In this document: positions 45,715 through 55,077 of the stretch, piece by piece
How positions within the stretch are numbered: position 1 is the first letter of the stretch
How the letters are laid out: the number at the start of each line of letters is the position of its first letter
From: Shimia litoralis
GTDB taxonomy: Bacteria > Pseudomonadota > Alphaproteobacteria > Rhodobacterales > Rhodobacteraceae
DNA length: 64,000 nt
Direction of reading: 5' to 3'
Assembly (NCBI RefSeq): GCF_005518135.1
Contig: NZ_SULI01000003.1
Location: 236,235 to 300,234, forward strand
Program-made: the position numbers and the translations under genes
Notes under the pieces: generated by a model
What the model was told of the DNA's origin: nothing
Database searches by the model: none
The model's input: the letters and a program-made list of their open reading frames with translations, nothing else

Positions 45715-46071
45715 CTAGCTGCGAAGCTCGCCGAGATAAGCACGCACACAATCCTGAACGCGCCGGAACCTGTCTCCGCCCAATTTTACGCCGCCATACC
45801 AACGCGTTACGACGATGACATGATCTTTGAGACCTTCGCGTTCCAGCATGCGCAGAATGACCATTCCCGCGCCGCTTTCACCGTCATCCCCCTTTAGCGG
45901 GCCAGACTCGTCCATCAAAACCGCCCAAGTGTTGTGGGTGGCTTTGGCAAATTTTCTGTCCTTTTTAAGCGCCTTGAGAAAGGCGTCCACCTCGGCACGC
46001 GAGCGCGCTGCGCCCCCGGATACGGCGTATTTCGACCCGCGATCGGTGATCACATTTGTCAGTTGACGCAT
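45715..46071 (-). CDS. YigZ/IMPACT-family protein
   Basis: The 118-residue product, from the ATG at 46071 (a GTG lies one codon earlier), has the IMPACT N-terminal domain: GSKYAVSGGAARSRAEVDAFL, HNTWAVLMDESG, GDDGESGAGMVILRML, VVTRWYGGVKLGGDRF. It lacks the C-terminal domain seen in longer YigZ proteins. The family may act with ribosomes or in regulated proteolysis; no enzyme activity is settled. It follows the M48 gene by five bases, in one unit. Confidence 0.88.
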   Translation of the reverse strand: MRQLTNVITDRGSKYAVSGGAARSRAEVDAFLKALKKDRKFAKATHNTWAVLMDESGPLKGDDGESGAGMVILRMLEREGLKDHVIVVTRWYGGVKLGGDRFRRVQDCVRAYLGELRS

Positions 46072-46076
46072 CACGT

Positions 46077-46781
46077 CTACAAGCCTGCTGCGGTCTTTTT
46101 CACGATCGCAACACGCTGGGCGTTGGGCGGGTGCGTGCCCAAAAAGACATTGCCGGGATCAGGAATACGCGAGAAAAATTCAACACCCCGCGCCGGGCTA
46201 TAGCCTGCTTTATGCGTAATGATTGTGCCCAATTGGTCTGCTTCCAATTCATAGGCTTTGGAATAGCTGCGTGCGCCGACCCCTGCGCCCAAATCCATAG
46301 CTGCCTCGAGCGTGCTGGCATCAGCCCCTGCCACAGCGACAAGAATACCCGCAATCGCGGCCCCTGCCATCGCATCACGCTGCTGGCGCGCCAGGTGACC
46401 CATAAGGTGATGCGCAGCCTCGTGGCCCATCACAAATGCCAGTTCATCGTTATTTCGCGCCTGCGAAACGAGCGCCGCAGTAAAGGTGATGGTCGGACGA
46501 CCAGATTTGCTCAGGGATTGATACGCATTGGGCGCCGCGTTCTGGCGCGGGTCAACAGAAATCAGGAAGTCACAATTCACCCCCTGTGTCAGCCGTTTGC
46601 ATTCGCGTTCGGCCACGGGCTCCATTCGGCGCTTGATCGGGGCAAGTCGGCTTTGGGCTTGGGCCACACTGATCGTGGCAACGGGTTTGGCAGCCGGAGC
46701 CGCCTGTGGCGTCGGTGACGTGGTCGTTGTGGTACAGGCGGTCAGCCCGCCAATCGCTGCGGCAACAATCATCCATCGCAT
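46077..46781 (-). CDS. M48-family metallopeptidase lipoprotein
   Basis: The 234-residue precursor has a lipobox GLTAC with Cys16, then a Thr/Pro/Ala linker. The zinc site is HEAAH at 120-124, with the third-ligand Glu in ELEADQLG. The helix ending GTHPPNAQRVA is also typical of the BepA/LoiP-like M48 group, which cleaves or refolds outer-membrane proteins. It should be anchored in the periplasmic face of a membrane. YigZ follows directly. Confidence 0.92.
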   Translation of the reverse strand: MRWMIVAAAIGGLTACTTTTTSPTPQAAPAAKPVATISVAQAQSRLAPIKRRMEPVAERECKRLTQGVNCDFLISVDPRQNAAPNAYQSLSKSGRPTITFTAALVSQARNNDELAFVMGHEAAHHLMGHLARQQRDAMAGAAIAGILVAVAGADASTLEAAMDLGAGVGARSYSKAYELEADQLGTIITHKAGYSPARGVEFFSRIPDPGNVFLGTHPPNAQRVAIVKKTAAGL

Positions 46782-46916
46782 GGCACAGGGTACTTTCTTG
46801 GCAATACAGATTTAAAACTAGGCCGCGGACCACACGGTTTCCAGCCCTATTTTGCAAAGGCGTTCATCGGACACACCGGGGTTGAGGCTTGTTATTGCGA
46901 TCACAATCGCTACTCT

Positions 46917-47171
46917 ATGGTTATGTTCAGCATCGAGCACGAATTTGACGCAACCGTTGTAACCCTTGTCGATGAGGGGACTGCACCGCTTGTGGAAGAC
47001 ATCACAATCAACATGTTCGAAGATTGTGTGACCGTAGAACAATTGGATCCGCGCACAGATCAGGTTCAGAAAATCACGTTTTCACTGGGACAGGTTCAGG
47101 AACTGGCCGCCGCGCTGGATTTACCCGAGGGCGTGTATACGCTTCAGCGCGATGCTGAATCTAATCCGTGA
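46917..47171 (+). CDS. Small conserved hypothetical protein
   Basis: I do not recognise a family. The 84-residue acidic protein alternates short strands (FDATVVTLVDEG, DITINMFEDCVTVEQLD) with a final helix-strand (GQVQELAAALDLPEGVYTL). There is no signal or membrane segment. A second ATG lies two codons later. It overlaps the convergent DUF167 gene by eleven bases at its 3' end. The promoter region to the M48 gene is divergent. Confidence 0.6.
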   Translation: MVMFSIEHEFDATVVTLVDEGTAPLVEDITINMFEDCVTVEQLDPRTDQVQKITFSLGQVQELAAALDLPEGVYTLQRDAESNP

Positions 47172-47415
47172 CCACAAACACCTTGTCTCGAGACACCTGC
47201 CCCTTGACCAGTGCCACACGTGATTTGGCCACACCCAGCGCTTTGGCCAGCAATTTCTGCACTGCGCGCGTGGCCTTACCGTTTTCCGGAACCTCCGTGA
47301 CATAGACACGCACCATGCCGTCCTCGACTTTGATCATATTGCGCGACGCTTTTGGGGTCACGCGCACCGCAATCGTCTGTCCTGTTTTTGCAAGGTGACG
47401 TAAATCCTCAGGCAC
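47161..47415 (-). CDS. DUF167 (YggU-type) protein
   Basis: I start at the GTG at 47415, with TAAGGAGC eight bases upstream, which beats all ATGs in the longer frame. The 84-residue product has IAVRVTPKASRNMIK, VRVYVTEVPENGKATRAVQKLLAKALGV and VALVKGQVSRDK, the UPF0235/DUF167 fold. The function of the family is unknown; structural work shows a compact alpha/beta fold. It is a single gene facing the small hypothetical. Confidence 0.88.
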   Translation of the reverse strand: MPEDLRHLAKTGQTIAVRVTPKASRNMIKVEDGMVRVYVTEVPENGKATRAVQKLLAKALGVAKSRVALVKGQVSRDKVFVVTD

Positions 47416-47499
47416 ACAGCGCTCCTTATGGTGGGGTTGATTTTCACGATCTCTGCAGCAAGCATGGCATAATGCGAAACGGGGCAGAGGAACGATAGG

Positions 47500-48609
47500 A
47501 TGCATACCGGATTTTTCTGGGATGAGCGATGTTTTTGGCATTCGGGTGGAAACTATGCCCTGACGTTGCCGGTCGGTGGATATGTACAACCGCTGTCAGG
47601 CGCAGGATTGCCCGAAAGCCCCGAAACCAAACGGCGGTTAAAGAACCTGATGGATGTCAGCGGCTTGTCCAATGACCTTGAGATGCGCAGTGCTCCAGAA
47701 GCGACCCGCACTGATTTGGAGCGTGTCCACCCGCCCAGCTTTCTGGATCGTTTCAAAGCCCAATCCGATGCAGGTGGTGGAGAATTGGGTTTGCGCACGC
47801 CATTTGGCCAGGGCGGGTACGAGATCGCGGCATTATCAGCAGGGTTGGCCAAAGACGCGGTATTGGCCGTGCTAGAGGGTGACATGGATAATGCCTATGC
47901 GTTGTCGCGACCGCCGGGTCATCATTGCTTGCCAGACTGGCCAAACGGATTTTGCCTGCTGGCCAATATCGCCATCGCCATCGAAGCGGCCAAATCCCAA
48001 GGATTGGCCAAGCGCGTCGCGGTGATCGATTGGGATGTACACCATGGCAATGGCACCGAGGCCATATTTTGGGATCGTGACGATGTGTTGACGGTGTCTT
48101 TGCATCAGGCACACAACTATCCTCTGGATACCGGAGACATCGACGCACGGGGTGTCGGTGCAGGGTATGGGCACAATATCAACATACCGCTCCCACCCGG
48201 GGCGGGTCACGCGACCTACATATACGCGATGGAGCGTATCGTTTTACCTGCGCTGCACACTTATGCGCCCGATCTTGTGATCGTAGCCTGCGGGTATGAT
48301 GCGTCGGCATTCGATCCGTTGGGCCGCATGATGGCCACGGCGCAAACGTTCCGCGACATGACGCGTCTGGTGATGCAGGCCGCAGACGCGCTCTGTGGGG
48401 GCAAATTGGTGATGGTGCACGAAGGTGGATATTCCGAAGCCTATGTCCCGTTTTGCGGGCACGCCGTGTTGGAACAGCTTTCGGGCAGCCTGATGCATGT
48501 GCCAGACCCCATGGCCAAGACACTGGAGCAACGCCAACCCGACATCCGGTTTGAACAATTCGCCAAAGACCAGATTGATGAAATGGCGGAAACCTTGCTC
48601 AAACTTTGA
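47500..48609 (+). CDS. HDAC-like class II deacetylase
   Basis: The 369-residue protein is an arginase/deacetylase-fold zinc enzyme related to class II histone deacetylases and bacterial acetylpolyamine amidohydrolases. Visible motifs are SRPPGHHCLPDWPNGFCLLAN with the His-His charge relay, IDWDVHHGNGTEAIF with Asp and His zinc ligands, SLHQ, and CGYDASAFDPLG with the second Asp. The substrate may be an acetylated polyamine or another small amide, rather than histones. It starts at an ATG with AGG ahead and precedes a nitroreductase gene. Confidence 0.9.
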   Translation: MHTGFFWDERCFWHSGGNYALTLPVGGYVQPLSGAGLPESPETKRRLKNLMDVSGLSNDLEMRSAPEATRTDLERVHPPSFLDRFKAQSDAGGGELGLRTPFGQGGYEIAALSAGLAKDAVLAVLEGDMDNAYALSRPPGHHCLPDWPNGFCLLANIAIAIEAAKSQGLAKRVAVIDWDVHHGNGTEAIFWDRDDVLTVSLHQAHNYPLDTGDIDARGVGAGYGHNINIPLPPGAGHATYIYAMERIVLPALHTYAPDLVIVACGYDASAFDPLGRMMATAQTFRDMTRLVMQAADALCGGKLVMVHEGGYSEAYVPFCGHAVLEQLSGSLMHVPDPMAKTLEQRQPDIRFEQFAKDQIDEMAETLLKL

Positions 48610-48677
48610 CAAGATGGTTGAAACCGCTGGTGAATACGCCGACATGTGTCGCAACTCTAAATAATTGGAATTTCTGT

Positions 48678-49256
48678 ATGCCCGCTCCGAACCTTCAGGC
48701 GCTCGAGTTTCTTCTGACTAGACGCTCACGCCCTGCAAAGACGCTGACCACTCCGGTCCCGGACCGTGTCGCGCTTGAACCGATCTTACAGGCAGCGCTG
48801 CGCACGCCGGATCATGGCAAACTAGAGCCGTGGCGGCTTGTGGTCTTGGAACAAGGTGCCCTGCGCCGCATGGGCGACATCGTCGGAGCACGGGCCCAAC
48901 AGCTTGGACTTGATGACGACAAGACCAGCAAAGGTCGCAATCAATTCGACACCGGCACATTGGCCGTTGCCGTGGTTGTTTGCCCTGTAATTGCCGAAAA
49001 AGTCCCTGAAATCGAACAAAGCTACTCGGCCGGTGCCGTTTGTCTGGCATTGCTGAATGCAGCGTTGGCGTCGGGTTGGGGGGCAAATTGGTTGTCGGGA
49101 TGGCCAAGCCACGATCGCGTGTTCCTGACCCAAGCGCTGGATCTGGCACCGCATGAACATGTAGCAGGATTCATCCATATCGGCACTGAAAAAGCGACGC
49201 CGCCCGAACGCCCGCGCCCCGACATAAAGGAAAAGGTCACATGGGTATCGCACTGA
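48678..49256 (+). CDS. Nitroreductase family protein
   Basis: From the ATG at 48678 the product has 192 residues. It shows the short YdjA-like nitroreductase layout: LLTRRSRPAKTL for FMN phosphate, LQAALRTPDHGKLEPWRLVV, then a GAVCLALLNAALASGWGANWLSGW helix and GFIHIGTEKATPPERPRPD. These enzymes use FMN and NAD(P)H; natural substrates are rarely known. Its 3' end overlaps the EI24 gene by 16 bases, so the two are co-translated. Confidence 0.9.
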   Translation: MPAPNLQALEFLLTRRSRPAKTLTTPVPDRVALEPILQAALRTPDHGKLEPWRLVVLEQGALRRMGDIVGARAQQLGLDDDKTSKGRNQFDTGTLAVAVVVCPVIAEKVPEIEQSYSAGAVCLALLNAALASGWGANWLSGWPSHDRVFLTQALDLAPHEHVAGFIHIGTEKATPPERPRPDIKEKVTWVSH

Positions 49257-49972
49257 TTTTCAAATCGTTCTTTTTGGCCTTGAGCCAACTGGGCGACCCG
49301 CGGTTTCGCCGTGTTCTTGGGTTGGGGATCATCCTGACGTTTGCGCTGTTGATCGCATCATATGCCGGGCTGTTGTGGGTGCTGGACCTCTTGGTTGGCG
49401 AAGACGCCTATGTGCCCGTGATCGGACAGGTCACGTGGCTGGACGATCTGCTCAGCTTCTCGTCCTTTATCTTTATGTTCATTCTGTCCATTTTTCTGAT
49501 GGTTCCAGTGGCATCTGCAATCACGTCAATGTTTCTGGATGATGTCGCGCAAGCCGTGGAAGACAGGCATTATCCAAACCTGCCTGCGGTCGATCCTGTT
49601 CCGTTTTCGGATGCCTTGCGTGATACCCTGTATTTCTTGGGCGTACTGATCATTGCCAACCTGTTGGCGTTCATCCTTTATGCGTTTTTCTCGGCGCTTT
49701 CGGTGTTCATTTTTTGGGGATTGAACGGCTTCTTATTGGGCCGTGAATATTTCCAACTGGCCGCAATGCGGCGCCTTGGCCGTCAAGGCGCAGCTGCGTT
49801 GCGCAAGAAGAACAAGGGGACGATCTGGCTTGCAGGGATATTGATGGCGGTGCCGCTCTCAATACCGCTGGTAAACTTGCTGATCCCAATTGTGGGGGCC
49901 GCAACCTTTACCCATCTGTTCCATCAGATACAGGCGGCAGACGATCCATCCAGTCAAAGTCGCGTACAGTGA
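49241..49972 (+). CDS. EI24/CysZ-like membrane protein
   Basis: The 243-residue protein has about five membrane helices (near 25-50, 70-95, 125-160 and 195-225), with GLLWVLDLLVG and LNGFLLGREYFQLAAMRRLGR, the EI24 hallmarks. The family includes CysZ, a sulfate permease; no cys gene is near, so I keep the family name. Its start is inside the nitroreductase gene. Its 3' end runs 65 bases into the convergent DUF1467 gene. Confidence 0.85.
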   Translation: MGIALIFKSFFLALSQLGDPRFRRVLGLGIILTFALLIASYAGLLWVLDLLVGEDAYVPVIGQVTWLDDLLSFSSFIFMFILSIFLMVPVASAITSMFLDDVAQAVEDRHYPNLPAVDPVPFSDALRDTLYFLGVLIIANLLAFILYAFFSALSVFIFWGLNGFLLGREYFQLAAMRRLGRQGAAALRKKNKGTIWLAGILMAVPLSIPLVNLLIPIVGAATFTHLFHQIQAADDPSSQSRVQ

Positions 49973-50198
49973 TCTGGCCGGTCGTGATGATCCAGAACAA
50001 GATACCCCACATCACGGCCGCCACCACAGTCGTAATCAGAGCTTTGGGTTTCAGGTTGTGATGTTCAGGCGCCCCCGCGTGGGTGCCTGGCACCACTTCT
50101 CCCATATCGCCCTGAGTCTTAAGGCGGATCGGAATCGCGATCAAAAAGGTCATGAACCACAAGACCGCGTACAAGACGATGGCAGACGTAATCGACAT
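49908..50198 (-). CDS. DUF1467 membrane protein
   Basis: The 96-residue protein has two membrane helices (about 4-24 and 53-72) separated by a cytoplasmic or periplasmic loop PIRLKTQGDMGEVVPGTHAGAPEHH, quoted here by its ends. The GTHAGAPE motif is the DUF1467 signature, seen almost only in alphaproteobacteria next to methylmalonyl-CoA epimerase. That gene lies directly upstream here (77-base gap). The function is unknown. Confidence 0.88.
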   Translation of the reverse strand: MSITSAIVLYAVLWFMTFLIAIPIRLKTQGDMGEVVPGTHAGAPEHHNLKPKALITTVVAAVMWGILFWIITTGQITVRDFDWMDRLPPVSDGTDG

Positions 50199-50275
50199 TT
50201 ACAGGTCTCCTGAATGCAATTGATGTGTCGGCGCGCACAACAAGGTCTATCGCGCGCGCCCTAGGTCAAATGAGA

Positions 50276-50680
50276 TCAAACTTGTTCGAGTTCAACCAGA
50301 CAGCCGTTGAAATCTTTCGGGTGCAGGAACAAAACAGGTTTCCCGTGGGCACCGATCTTGGGCTCGCCTGATCCCAAAACGCGCGCGCCCGTAGATTTCA
50401 GATGATCCCGTGCGGCCAAAATGTCATCCACTTCATAGCACACATGGTGAATGCCGCCTGATGGGTTTTTCTCGAGAAAGCCGTTGATCGGGCTGTCATC
50501 CCCCAATGGATACAGCAATTCGATCTTGGTGTTGGGCAGCTCGATAAATACGACTGTGACGCCATGATCCGGCTCGTCTTGAGGGGCCCCGACTTTGGCG
50601 CCAAGCGCGTTGGCATATTGGGCAGAGGCCGCTTCCAGATCAGGAACAGCAATGGCAACGTGGTTCAATCGACCAATCAT
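50276..50680 (-). CDS. mce: Methylmalonyl-CoA epimerase
   Basis: From the ATG at 50680, with AAGGA upstream, this 134-residue VOC protein has metal ligands in LNHVAIAV, IHHVCYEV and the final LVELEQV. It also carries KIELLYPLGDDSP and HPKDFNGCLVE, typical of the epimerase. It interconverts (2S)- and (2R)-methylmalonyl-CoA and supplies the B12-dependent mutase that MeaB protects. The longer frame to 50773 has no ribosome site. Confidence 0.94.
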   Translation of the reverse strand: MIGRLNHVAIAVPDLEAASAQYANALGAKVGAPQDEPDHGVTVVFIELPNTKIELLYPLGDDSPINGFLEKNPSGGIHHVCYEVDDILAARDHLKSTGARVLGSGEPKIGAHGKPVLFLHPKDFNGCLVELEQV

Positions 50681-50851
50681 CGGGAAATCCTTTCGGGTGC
50701 ATAAGTCTGGGCACCTTATGGGCAAGGCCAGAATGGGTTGCAAGCGACAGGGGGTCGCGATGGCCAATTTCACCTGCCACAGATTAACGTCTTATTCACC
50801 AACCCTGCCCTAATTTGTGGGTCTCTCGTTTGATCACTGCAGGAGCCTGCC

Positions 50852-51568
50852 ATGGATGAATTTGCACCTTATGCCGCCCACTCGATGCCAACAGCACAAC
50901 GTCCATTGCTCGGGTTGACCGTGCTCGTCGTCGAAGACAGCCGCTTTGCTTGTGATGCCATGCGTTTGCTGTGTCTGCGCAGTGGCGCCCGTATTCGTCG
51001 CGCGGATTGTCTGGCCTCGGCGCGTCGACACTTGCAAATCTATCGACCTTCTGTGGTGATTATTGATATGGGGCTGCCGGATGGATCGGGCGCGGAACTC
51101 ATCGAAGAACTGACCAAGGCCCAACCCCACAACGGTGTGGTTCTGGCCACGTCCGGCGATCTTTTTGCCGAAGACGAGGCGATCGCAGCGGGTGCCGATG
51201 GATTTTTGGCAAAACCCCTCGACAGCCTCGGAAGCTTTCAGCAGGCCATTCTGTCTCGCCTTCCTCATGATCAACGCCCGTCGATGCCGCGCGTTGTCCC
51301 GGAAGAGGCCATCACGCCCGACCCCGTGGCCTACCGTGATGACCTCTGTCACGCTGCAGATACGTTACAAACAAACCACCAAAGCCAAGTGATCAATTAC
51401 GTCGCCAAGTTTTTGTCAGGGATTGCCATGAGCGCCAAGGATACGCCTTTGCACATGGCGGCTCAGGCCGTGGCCAAGGCCCACAACGAAGGTGCACGAT
51501 CAGAGGCCGTGGTGGCACGTCTCAGTGAAATGGTTCAGGCGCGCCTCGCTCAAGAACCTGTCATCTAG
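50852..51568 (+). CDS. Response regulator with uncharacterised C-terminal domain
   Basis: The 238-residue protein has a receiver domain at about 22-140: VVEDS with Glu28/Asp29, phospho-acceptor Asp72 in VVIIDMGLPDGSG, a Ser in LATSGD and Lys in FLAKPLDS. The C-terminal 80 residues are helical (DDLCHAADTLQTNHQ, YVAKFLSGIAM, MAAQAVAKAHNEGA) and match no output domain I know; they could be an Hpt-like or dimer helix bundle. No histidine kinase gene is adjacent. AGGAG precedes the ATG. Confidence 0.85.
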   Translation: MDEFAPYAAHSMPTAQRPLLGLTVLVVEDSRFACDAMRLLCLRSGARIRRADCLASARRHLQIYRPSVVIIDMGLPDGSGAELIEELTKAQPHNGVVLATSGDLFAEDEAIAAGADGFLAKPLDSLGSFQQAILSRLPHDQRPSMPRVVPEEAITPDPVAYRDDLCHAADTLQTNHQSQVINYVAKFLSGIAMSAKDTPLHMAAQAVAKAHNEGARSEAVVARLSEMVQARLAQEPVI

Positions 51569-51569
51569 C

Positions 51570-52286
51570 TTAATATACCTTTGGGTCATCATTGGCACGC
51601 ACAAGGCGTGTCAGGTCGCTGAGGCTTTCGGCTTGTCGCCCCTTTGGGTCAAAGTTGGACGGAGACAGCCAGACATCATATGCCGCCGACAAAGCCGCCC
51701 ACTCTTTGTCGATAGCTGCAAACCACGCAGTGTCGCGATTGCGCCCCTTGACCACAGTGGCCTGACGGAACACACCCTCATAACTGAGGCCAAGCCGTTG
51801 CGCCGCGCGCCGTGACGGCATGTTCAACGCATCGCACTTCCATTCGAACCGCCGGTATCCAGCTTCAAAGGCCCACTTCATCATCAGGTAAAACGCCTCG
51901 GTGGCGGCGCGCTGTCCCTGCAATTGTGGTGACAGATTGATGTGCCCGATTTCGATGGATCCTGACTCGGGCGTGATCCTCAAGTAGGATGCAACGCCAC
52001 CCCAACTTTGGGTGTCTTTATCAAAAAGTGCGTAAAAGAAAGGGTCCGCATGATCGCTGACGCTCTTGACCCAGCGATGATACGCTGCGGCTGAATGAAA
52101 CGGCCCATAGGGCAGGTAGTCCCACACGGCATCATGCCCTTCATACGCCCGAAACAACAGCGCAGCATGTGCTTCGGCTTGCAGAGGTTCAAGCCGTACA
52201 TATCGCCCATCAAGCGTGTCCCCAGTGGGGGCAATCGGTGGGGTCCAGTTTGGGATAATTTCCCCAGTGGGTCTTGGCTCTGCCAT
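51570..52286 (-). CDS. GNAT-family acetyltransferase (RimJ/RimL type)
   Basis: From the ATG at 52286 the 238-residue protein has the RimL-like GNAT layout: LDGRYVRLEPLQAEAHAALLF, GSIEIGHINLSPQLQGQRAATEAFYLMM with the acetyl-CoA loop (QLQGQRAA), and KCDALNMPSRRAAQRLGLSYEGVFRQA. These enzymes acetylate N-termini or amino sugars and antibiotics; the target is unknown. Its stop is adjacent to that of the response regulator (one base apart). Confidence 0.9.
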   Translation of the reverse strand: MAEPRPTGEIIPNWTPPIAPTGDTLDGRYVRLEPLQAEAHAALLFRAYEGHDAVWDYLPYGPFHSAAAYHRWVKSVSDHADPFFYALFDKDTQSWGGVASYLRITPESGSIEIGHINLSPQLQGQRAATEAFYLMMKWAFEAGYRRFEWKCDALNMPSRRAAQRLGLSYEGVFRQATVVKGRNRDTAWFAAIDKEWAALSAAYDVWLSPSNFDPKGRQAESLSDLTRLVRANDDPKVY

Positions 52287-52387
52287 GCGCGGGCTCCGTC
52301 TATTCAAGGCCACCTTTGCATATCTGTTGCAATTCTGCCAAGCCCCTGAATTCTAAGCAGCATATGTGCACAAACCCCGAAACGCAT

Positions 52388-52414
52388 AAGGCCGCCCACA
52401 AAAGGGACGGCCTT
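52388..52414 (-). terminator. Possible terminator of aspS
   Basis: AAGGCCG with CCC pairs with GGG and CGGCCTT across a short loop with one bulge, 25 bases past the aspS stop. The T-tract is poor. Confidence 0.5.
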
Positions 52415-52438
52415 AGCGAAAACGTATGTGCGATCTGA

Positions 52439-54289
52439 TCAGTCTTGCGGGATCACGCGCAAACCCAGCTCCATCAATTGATCCGGAGTGGGATCAGACG
52501 GGGCGTTCATCATCAAATCTTCAGCGCGTTGGTTCATTGGGAACATCACGACTTCACGAATGTTGGCTTCGTCAGCAAGCAGCATCACGATCCGATCCAC
52601 GCCTGCGGCACAGCCACCGTGGGGCGGAGCGCCATATTGAAAGGCATTGACCAACGCGCCAAAGCGGTTTTCAACTTCGTCTTTGCCATAGCCCGCAATT
52701 TCAAAGGCTTTGAACATAATCTCTGGCTTGTGGTTCCGGATCGCACCGGACACCAGTTCATAACCGTTGCATGCAAGATCGTATTGATAGCCCAGCACGT
52801 CCAGCGGATCGCCGTCCAGCGCATCCATTCCACCCTGAGGCATCGAAAACGGGTTATGCTCAAAATCGATCTTGCCGGTTTCTTCATCCCGCTCATAAAT
52901 CGGGAAATCCACAATCCATGCAAAGGCAAAACGGTCCTTGTCGATCAGACCCAGCTCTTCACCGATCACGTTGCGTGCGCGACCTGCAACAGATTCAAAC
53001 GCCTTAGGTTTACCACCCAAGAAGAACGCGGCGTCGCCGACGCTTAGCCCCAATTGCTGGCGAATAGCTTCTGTGCGCTCCGGGCCGATGTTTTTGGCCA
53101 AAGGTCCAGCGGCTTCCATGCCGCCTTCGACCTCACCGGATTTCAGCAAGGCTTGGGCTTCTTTGACTTTGATACCCAGTTCTTGGGCAACAGAATCCGC
53201 CGTTTTCTCGCGCCAGAAGATATAGCCCATACCCGGCAGGCCTTCACTTTGTGCGAATTTGTTCATGCGATCGCAGAATTTGCGGCTACCACCGGTGGGC
53301 GCCGGAACGGCACGGATCTCGGTGCCTTCCTGCTCTAGAAGTTTGGCAAAAATCGCAAAGCCAGAGCCTGCGAAGTGCTCTGACACCACTTGCATCTTGA
53401 TCGGGTTGCGCAGGTCAGGCTTGTCGCTGCCATACCAAAGTGCTGCGTCTTTATAGGAAATCTGTTCCCACGTCTGATCCACCTTGCGGCCACCGCCGAA
53501 CTCTTCGAACACGCCTGTCAAAACAGGCTGGATCGTATCGAACACGTCTTGCTGGCTGACGAAGGACATTTCGAGATCAAGCTGGTAAAAATCTGTAGGC
53601 GAGCGATCCGCACGAGGGTCTTCGTCGCGGAAACACGGTGCGATCTGGAAATACTTGTCGTATCCAGCAACCATCATCAGCTGTTTGAATTGCTGAGGGG
53701 CCTGCGGCAGCGCATAGAACTGGCCAGGGTGCTGACGGGAGGGCACCAAAAAGTCACGCGCGCCTTCTGGGCTCGAGGCCGTGATAATCGGGGTTTGATA
53801 TTCACGAAATCCCTTGTCCCACATCCGCTTGCGCATGCTGGTCACAACGTCGCTGCGCAGGGTCATGTTCTTTTGCATGGCATCACGGCGCAGATCAAGG
53901 AAACGGTACTTAAGACGCGTCTCCTCAGGGTATTCCTGATCACCAAACACCATCAACGGCAGCTCGGCAGCCTGACCCAGAACTTCGATATCGCGGACGA
54001 ACACTTCGATTTCACCGGTCGGGATAGACGCATTCACAAGGCTCTCGTCGCGGGCCATGACATTGCCGTCGATCCGGATACACCATTCCGAGCGCACTTT
54101 TTCAAGGTCAGCAAAAACAGGGCTGTCAGGGTCCGCCATCACTTGGGTAATGCCATAGTGATCGCGCAAGTCGATGAACAAAAGGCCGCCATGGTCGCGC
54201 ACACGGTGCACCCAGCCAGACAGGCGGACGGTTTCGCCCACGTTGGATTTATTCAGATCAGCACAGGTGTGGCTGCGATAGGCATGCAT
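52439..54289 (-). CDS. aspS: Aspartyl-tRNA synthetase
   Basis: The 616-residue class II synthetase begins [18 protein letters not shown] and has the OB-fold anticodon domain ([23 protein letters not shown] in short pieces). The catalytic core has [36 protein letters not shown] (motif 2 FRDED), the bacterial GAD insertion, and motif 3 GIDR-type GVDRIVML. It charges tRNA-Asp, and possibly tRNA-Asn in organisms that lack AsnS. It is a single-gene unit. Confidence 0.97.
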   Translation of the reverse strand: MHAYRSHTCADLNKSNVGETVRLSGWVHRVRDHGGLLFIDLRDHYGITQVMADPDSPVFADLEKVRSEWCIRIDGNVMARDESLVNASIPTGEIEVFVRDIEVLGQAAELPLMVFGDQEYPEETRLKYRFLDLRRDAMQKNMTLRSDVVTSMRKRMWDKGFREYQTPIITASSPEGARDFLVPSRQHPGQFYALPQAPQQFKQLMMVAGYDKYFQIAPCFRDEDPRADRSPTDFYQLDLEMSFVSQQDVFDTIQPVLTGVFEEFGGGRKVDQTWEQISYKDAALWYGSDKPDLRNPIKMQVVSEHFAGSGFAIFAKLLEQEGTEIRAVPAPTGGSRKFCDRMNKFAQSEGLPGMGYIFWREKTADSVAQELGIKVKEAQALLKSGEVEGGMEAAGPLAKNIGPERTEAIRQQLGLSVGDAAFFLGGKPKAFESVAGRARNVIGEELGLIDKDRFAFAWIVDFPIYERDEETGKIDFEHNPFSMPQGGMDALDGDPLDVLGYQYDLACNGYELVSGAIRNHKPEIMFKAFEIAGYGKDEVENRFGALVNAFQYGAPPHGGCAAGVDRIVMLLADEANIREVVMFPMNQRAEDLMMNAPSDPTPDQLMELGLRVIPQD

Positions 54290-54426
54290 GGTCGGCCCCT
54301 CTCAAGGGTGAAAGTAGTGAAGTCGCGCTGATACACCTTTTCGCGGGGCCAAAGTCAAGAGAACTTGCCCCGGATTGATCTAAAAAGGCACGTTCCACTC
54401 AAGATATACCGTTCGGCACAGCATCC

Positions 54427-55077
54427 CTAGGGTGTTATGGGCTTCTGCATCTCGACCCGGATCAACCCACGCAACGAATTTCCCATATGAATTTCCGTCG
54501 CGTCTTCGATATCTTGAAGACCCAAAACACCTTCTTGCACATGGCCAGCGTCAATCAGGCTCTGGCGGAGAACCCCCGGCAGAACGCCACATGCCAAGGT
54601 CGGTGTGATCACTTCGCCGGTTTTGCGTGTGACGAATATATTTGTAATCGTCCCCTCACATACCTCGCCCCGCTCGTTCAGGAACACCAGTTCGTCAATC
54701 CCATCGGGCAAGGCTGCGCGCGCGGCATCATAAAGCGCGCGCTGTGTCGTCTTGTGACCGAGCCACACATCCTGCGACCAAAGCCGATTTGGCGCGAAGC
54801 AGACGGTCCACGGTTCGACGACGCGCGCCATTGGGGTACTGGTGAACTCAAACCCACCCACGCCAAGGGTCAACCGACACCGCAGGGCCTGCGTGCCCGC
54901 CACAGACAGGCAGCCCAATGCGCGCGTACGGTCGAATGCGAACCCCATCGCAAGTGCCGAGCGCTGCATACGCGCAAGATGCTGGTCCAAACGGATGAAG
55001 CCCTGCTCGGGCACCCAACCGAAGGTTTCGATCAGGCGCGTTCCCTCGGGAACGGATTCGCGAAACGTGCTTTCCAT
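54427..55077 (-). CDS. Class IV aminotransferase, PabC-like (aminodeoxychorismate lyase)
   Basis: The 216-residue PLP fold-type IV protein has RLIETFGWVPEQGFIRLDQHLARM at the N-terminus, the Schiff-base Lys in LGHKTTQRALYD, and ELVFLNERGEVCEGTITNIFV, the lyase signature. PabC releases p-aminobenzoate and pyruvate from aminodeoxychorismate for folate. Its start lies 46 bases inside the 3' end of pabB, so the two are tightly coupled, as in organisms where they are fused. It is shorter than typical PabC but all key parts are present. Confidence 0.85.
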   Translation of the reverse strand: MESTFRESVPEGTRLIETFGWVPEQGFIRLDQHLARMQRSALAMGFAFDRTRALGCLSVAGTQALRCRLTLGVGGFEFTSTPMARVVEPWTVCFAPNRLWSQDVWLGHKTTQRALYDAARAALPDGIDELVFLNERGEVCEGTITNIFVTRKTGEVITPTLACGVLPGVLRQSLIDAGHVQEGVLGLQDIEDATEIHMGNSLRGLIRVEMQKPITP

